This document shows, piece after piece, positions 63,962 to 64,000 of a DNA stretch of 64,000 nt (positions within the stretch are counted from its first letter, which is position 1; every line of letters begins with the position of its first letter). Location: NCBI GenBank assembly GCA_030762935.1, contig CM060886.1, forward strand, positions 35,697,509 to 35,761,508. The letters are read 5' to 3'. The notes under the pieces are model-generated. The model was not told where the DNA came from. It searched no databases and worked only from the letters and a program-made list of their open reading frames with translations. The translations under genes and the position numbers were made by a program. The DNA comes from Hymenopus coronatus (taxonomy: Eukaryota; Arthropoda; Insecta; Mantodea; Hymenopodidae).

Positions 63962-64000
63962 CTGGCCGCGCCGTGGCCGAGTGGTTAGACCACTTGCCTC
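63962..64000 (+). mobile_element. SINE-B head, cut by window end
   Basis: GGCCGCGCCGTGGCCGAGTG then GTTAGACCACTTGCCTC, the first 39 bp of SINE-B. Confidence 0.8.

Overview
The window looks like nuclear DNA of an arthropod, probably a hexapod. It is AT-rich and has almost no protein-coding content. It is packed with tRNA-derived SINEs, mariner, Tc1 and piggyBac-like DNA transposons, jockey-type LINE pieces, Penelope-like (PLE) pieces and long CA/TG microsatellites. No bacterial operon or complete host gene is visible. All family assignments come from reading motifs and peptides by eye; no database search was run.

The dominant component is one interspersed repeat of about 0.8-0.9 kb, called Rep-A here. 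It occurs more than 30 times in both orientations and covers roughly a third of the window by my tally. One end is a 44-nt hairpin starting TACTTTCTCTATACG. The other end is ATGTGAATGGAACACATCAG, preceded by TAGAGAAAGT, the inverse of the hairpin-end motif. A TG/CA tract sits at a fixed internal place. Rep-A has no convincing ORF. Between 42 and 48 kb and at 37.7 and 54.2 kb it forms mosaics of oppositely oriented pieces.

Layout. 1-14.8 kb: rearranged mariner, SINEs, Rep-A copies, two LINE 3' ends and a 211-bp palindromic PLE insertion. 15.4-17.5 kb: remains of a spliced gene whose roughly 100-bp intron holds a Rep-A copy and whose second exon is split by a duplicated MITE. 18.3-22.3 kb: a GC-rich composite of PLE, jockey and 5S-like pieces, bounded by inverted PLE terminal repeats and a 14-bp target duplication. 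22.7-24.3 kb: a TA-flanked DNA transposon with a mariner derivative nested in its transposase gene. 25.7-48 kb: mostly Rep-A with SINEs nested in it. 49.9-51.3 kb: a full-length but broken mariner with 30-bp inverted repeats. 52.4-53.75 kb: a TTAA-flanked piggyBac-like element carrying 18.5 copies of a 44-bp palindromic satellite unit. 53.87 kb: a 66-bp candidate exon with good splice sites. 54-61.4 kb: more Rep-A and SINEs. 62.1-63.5 kb: a 1.4-kb CACTCA-type microsatellite.

The items most worth following are Rep-A itself, the hammerhead-like cores in both PLE insertions, the twin inverted PLE ends with target duplications, the satellite inside the piggyBac-like element, and the two candidate host-gene exon sets.
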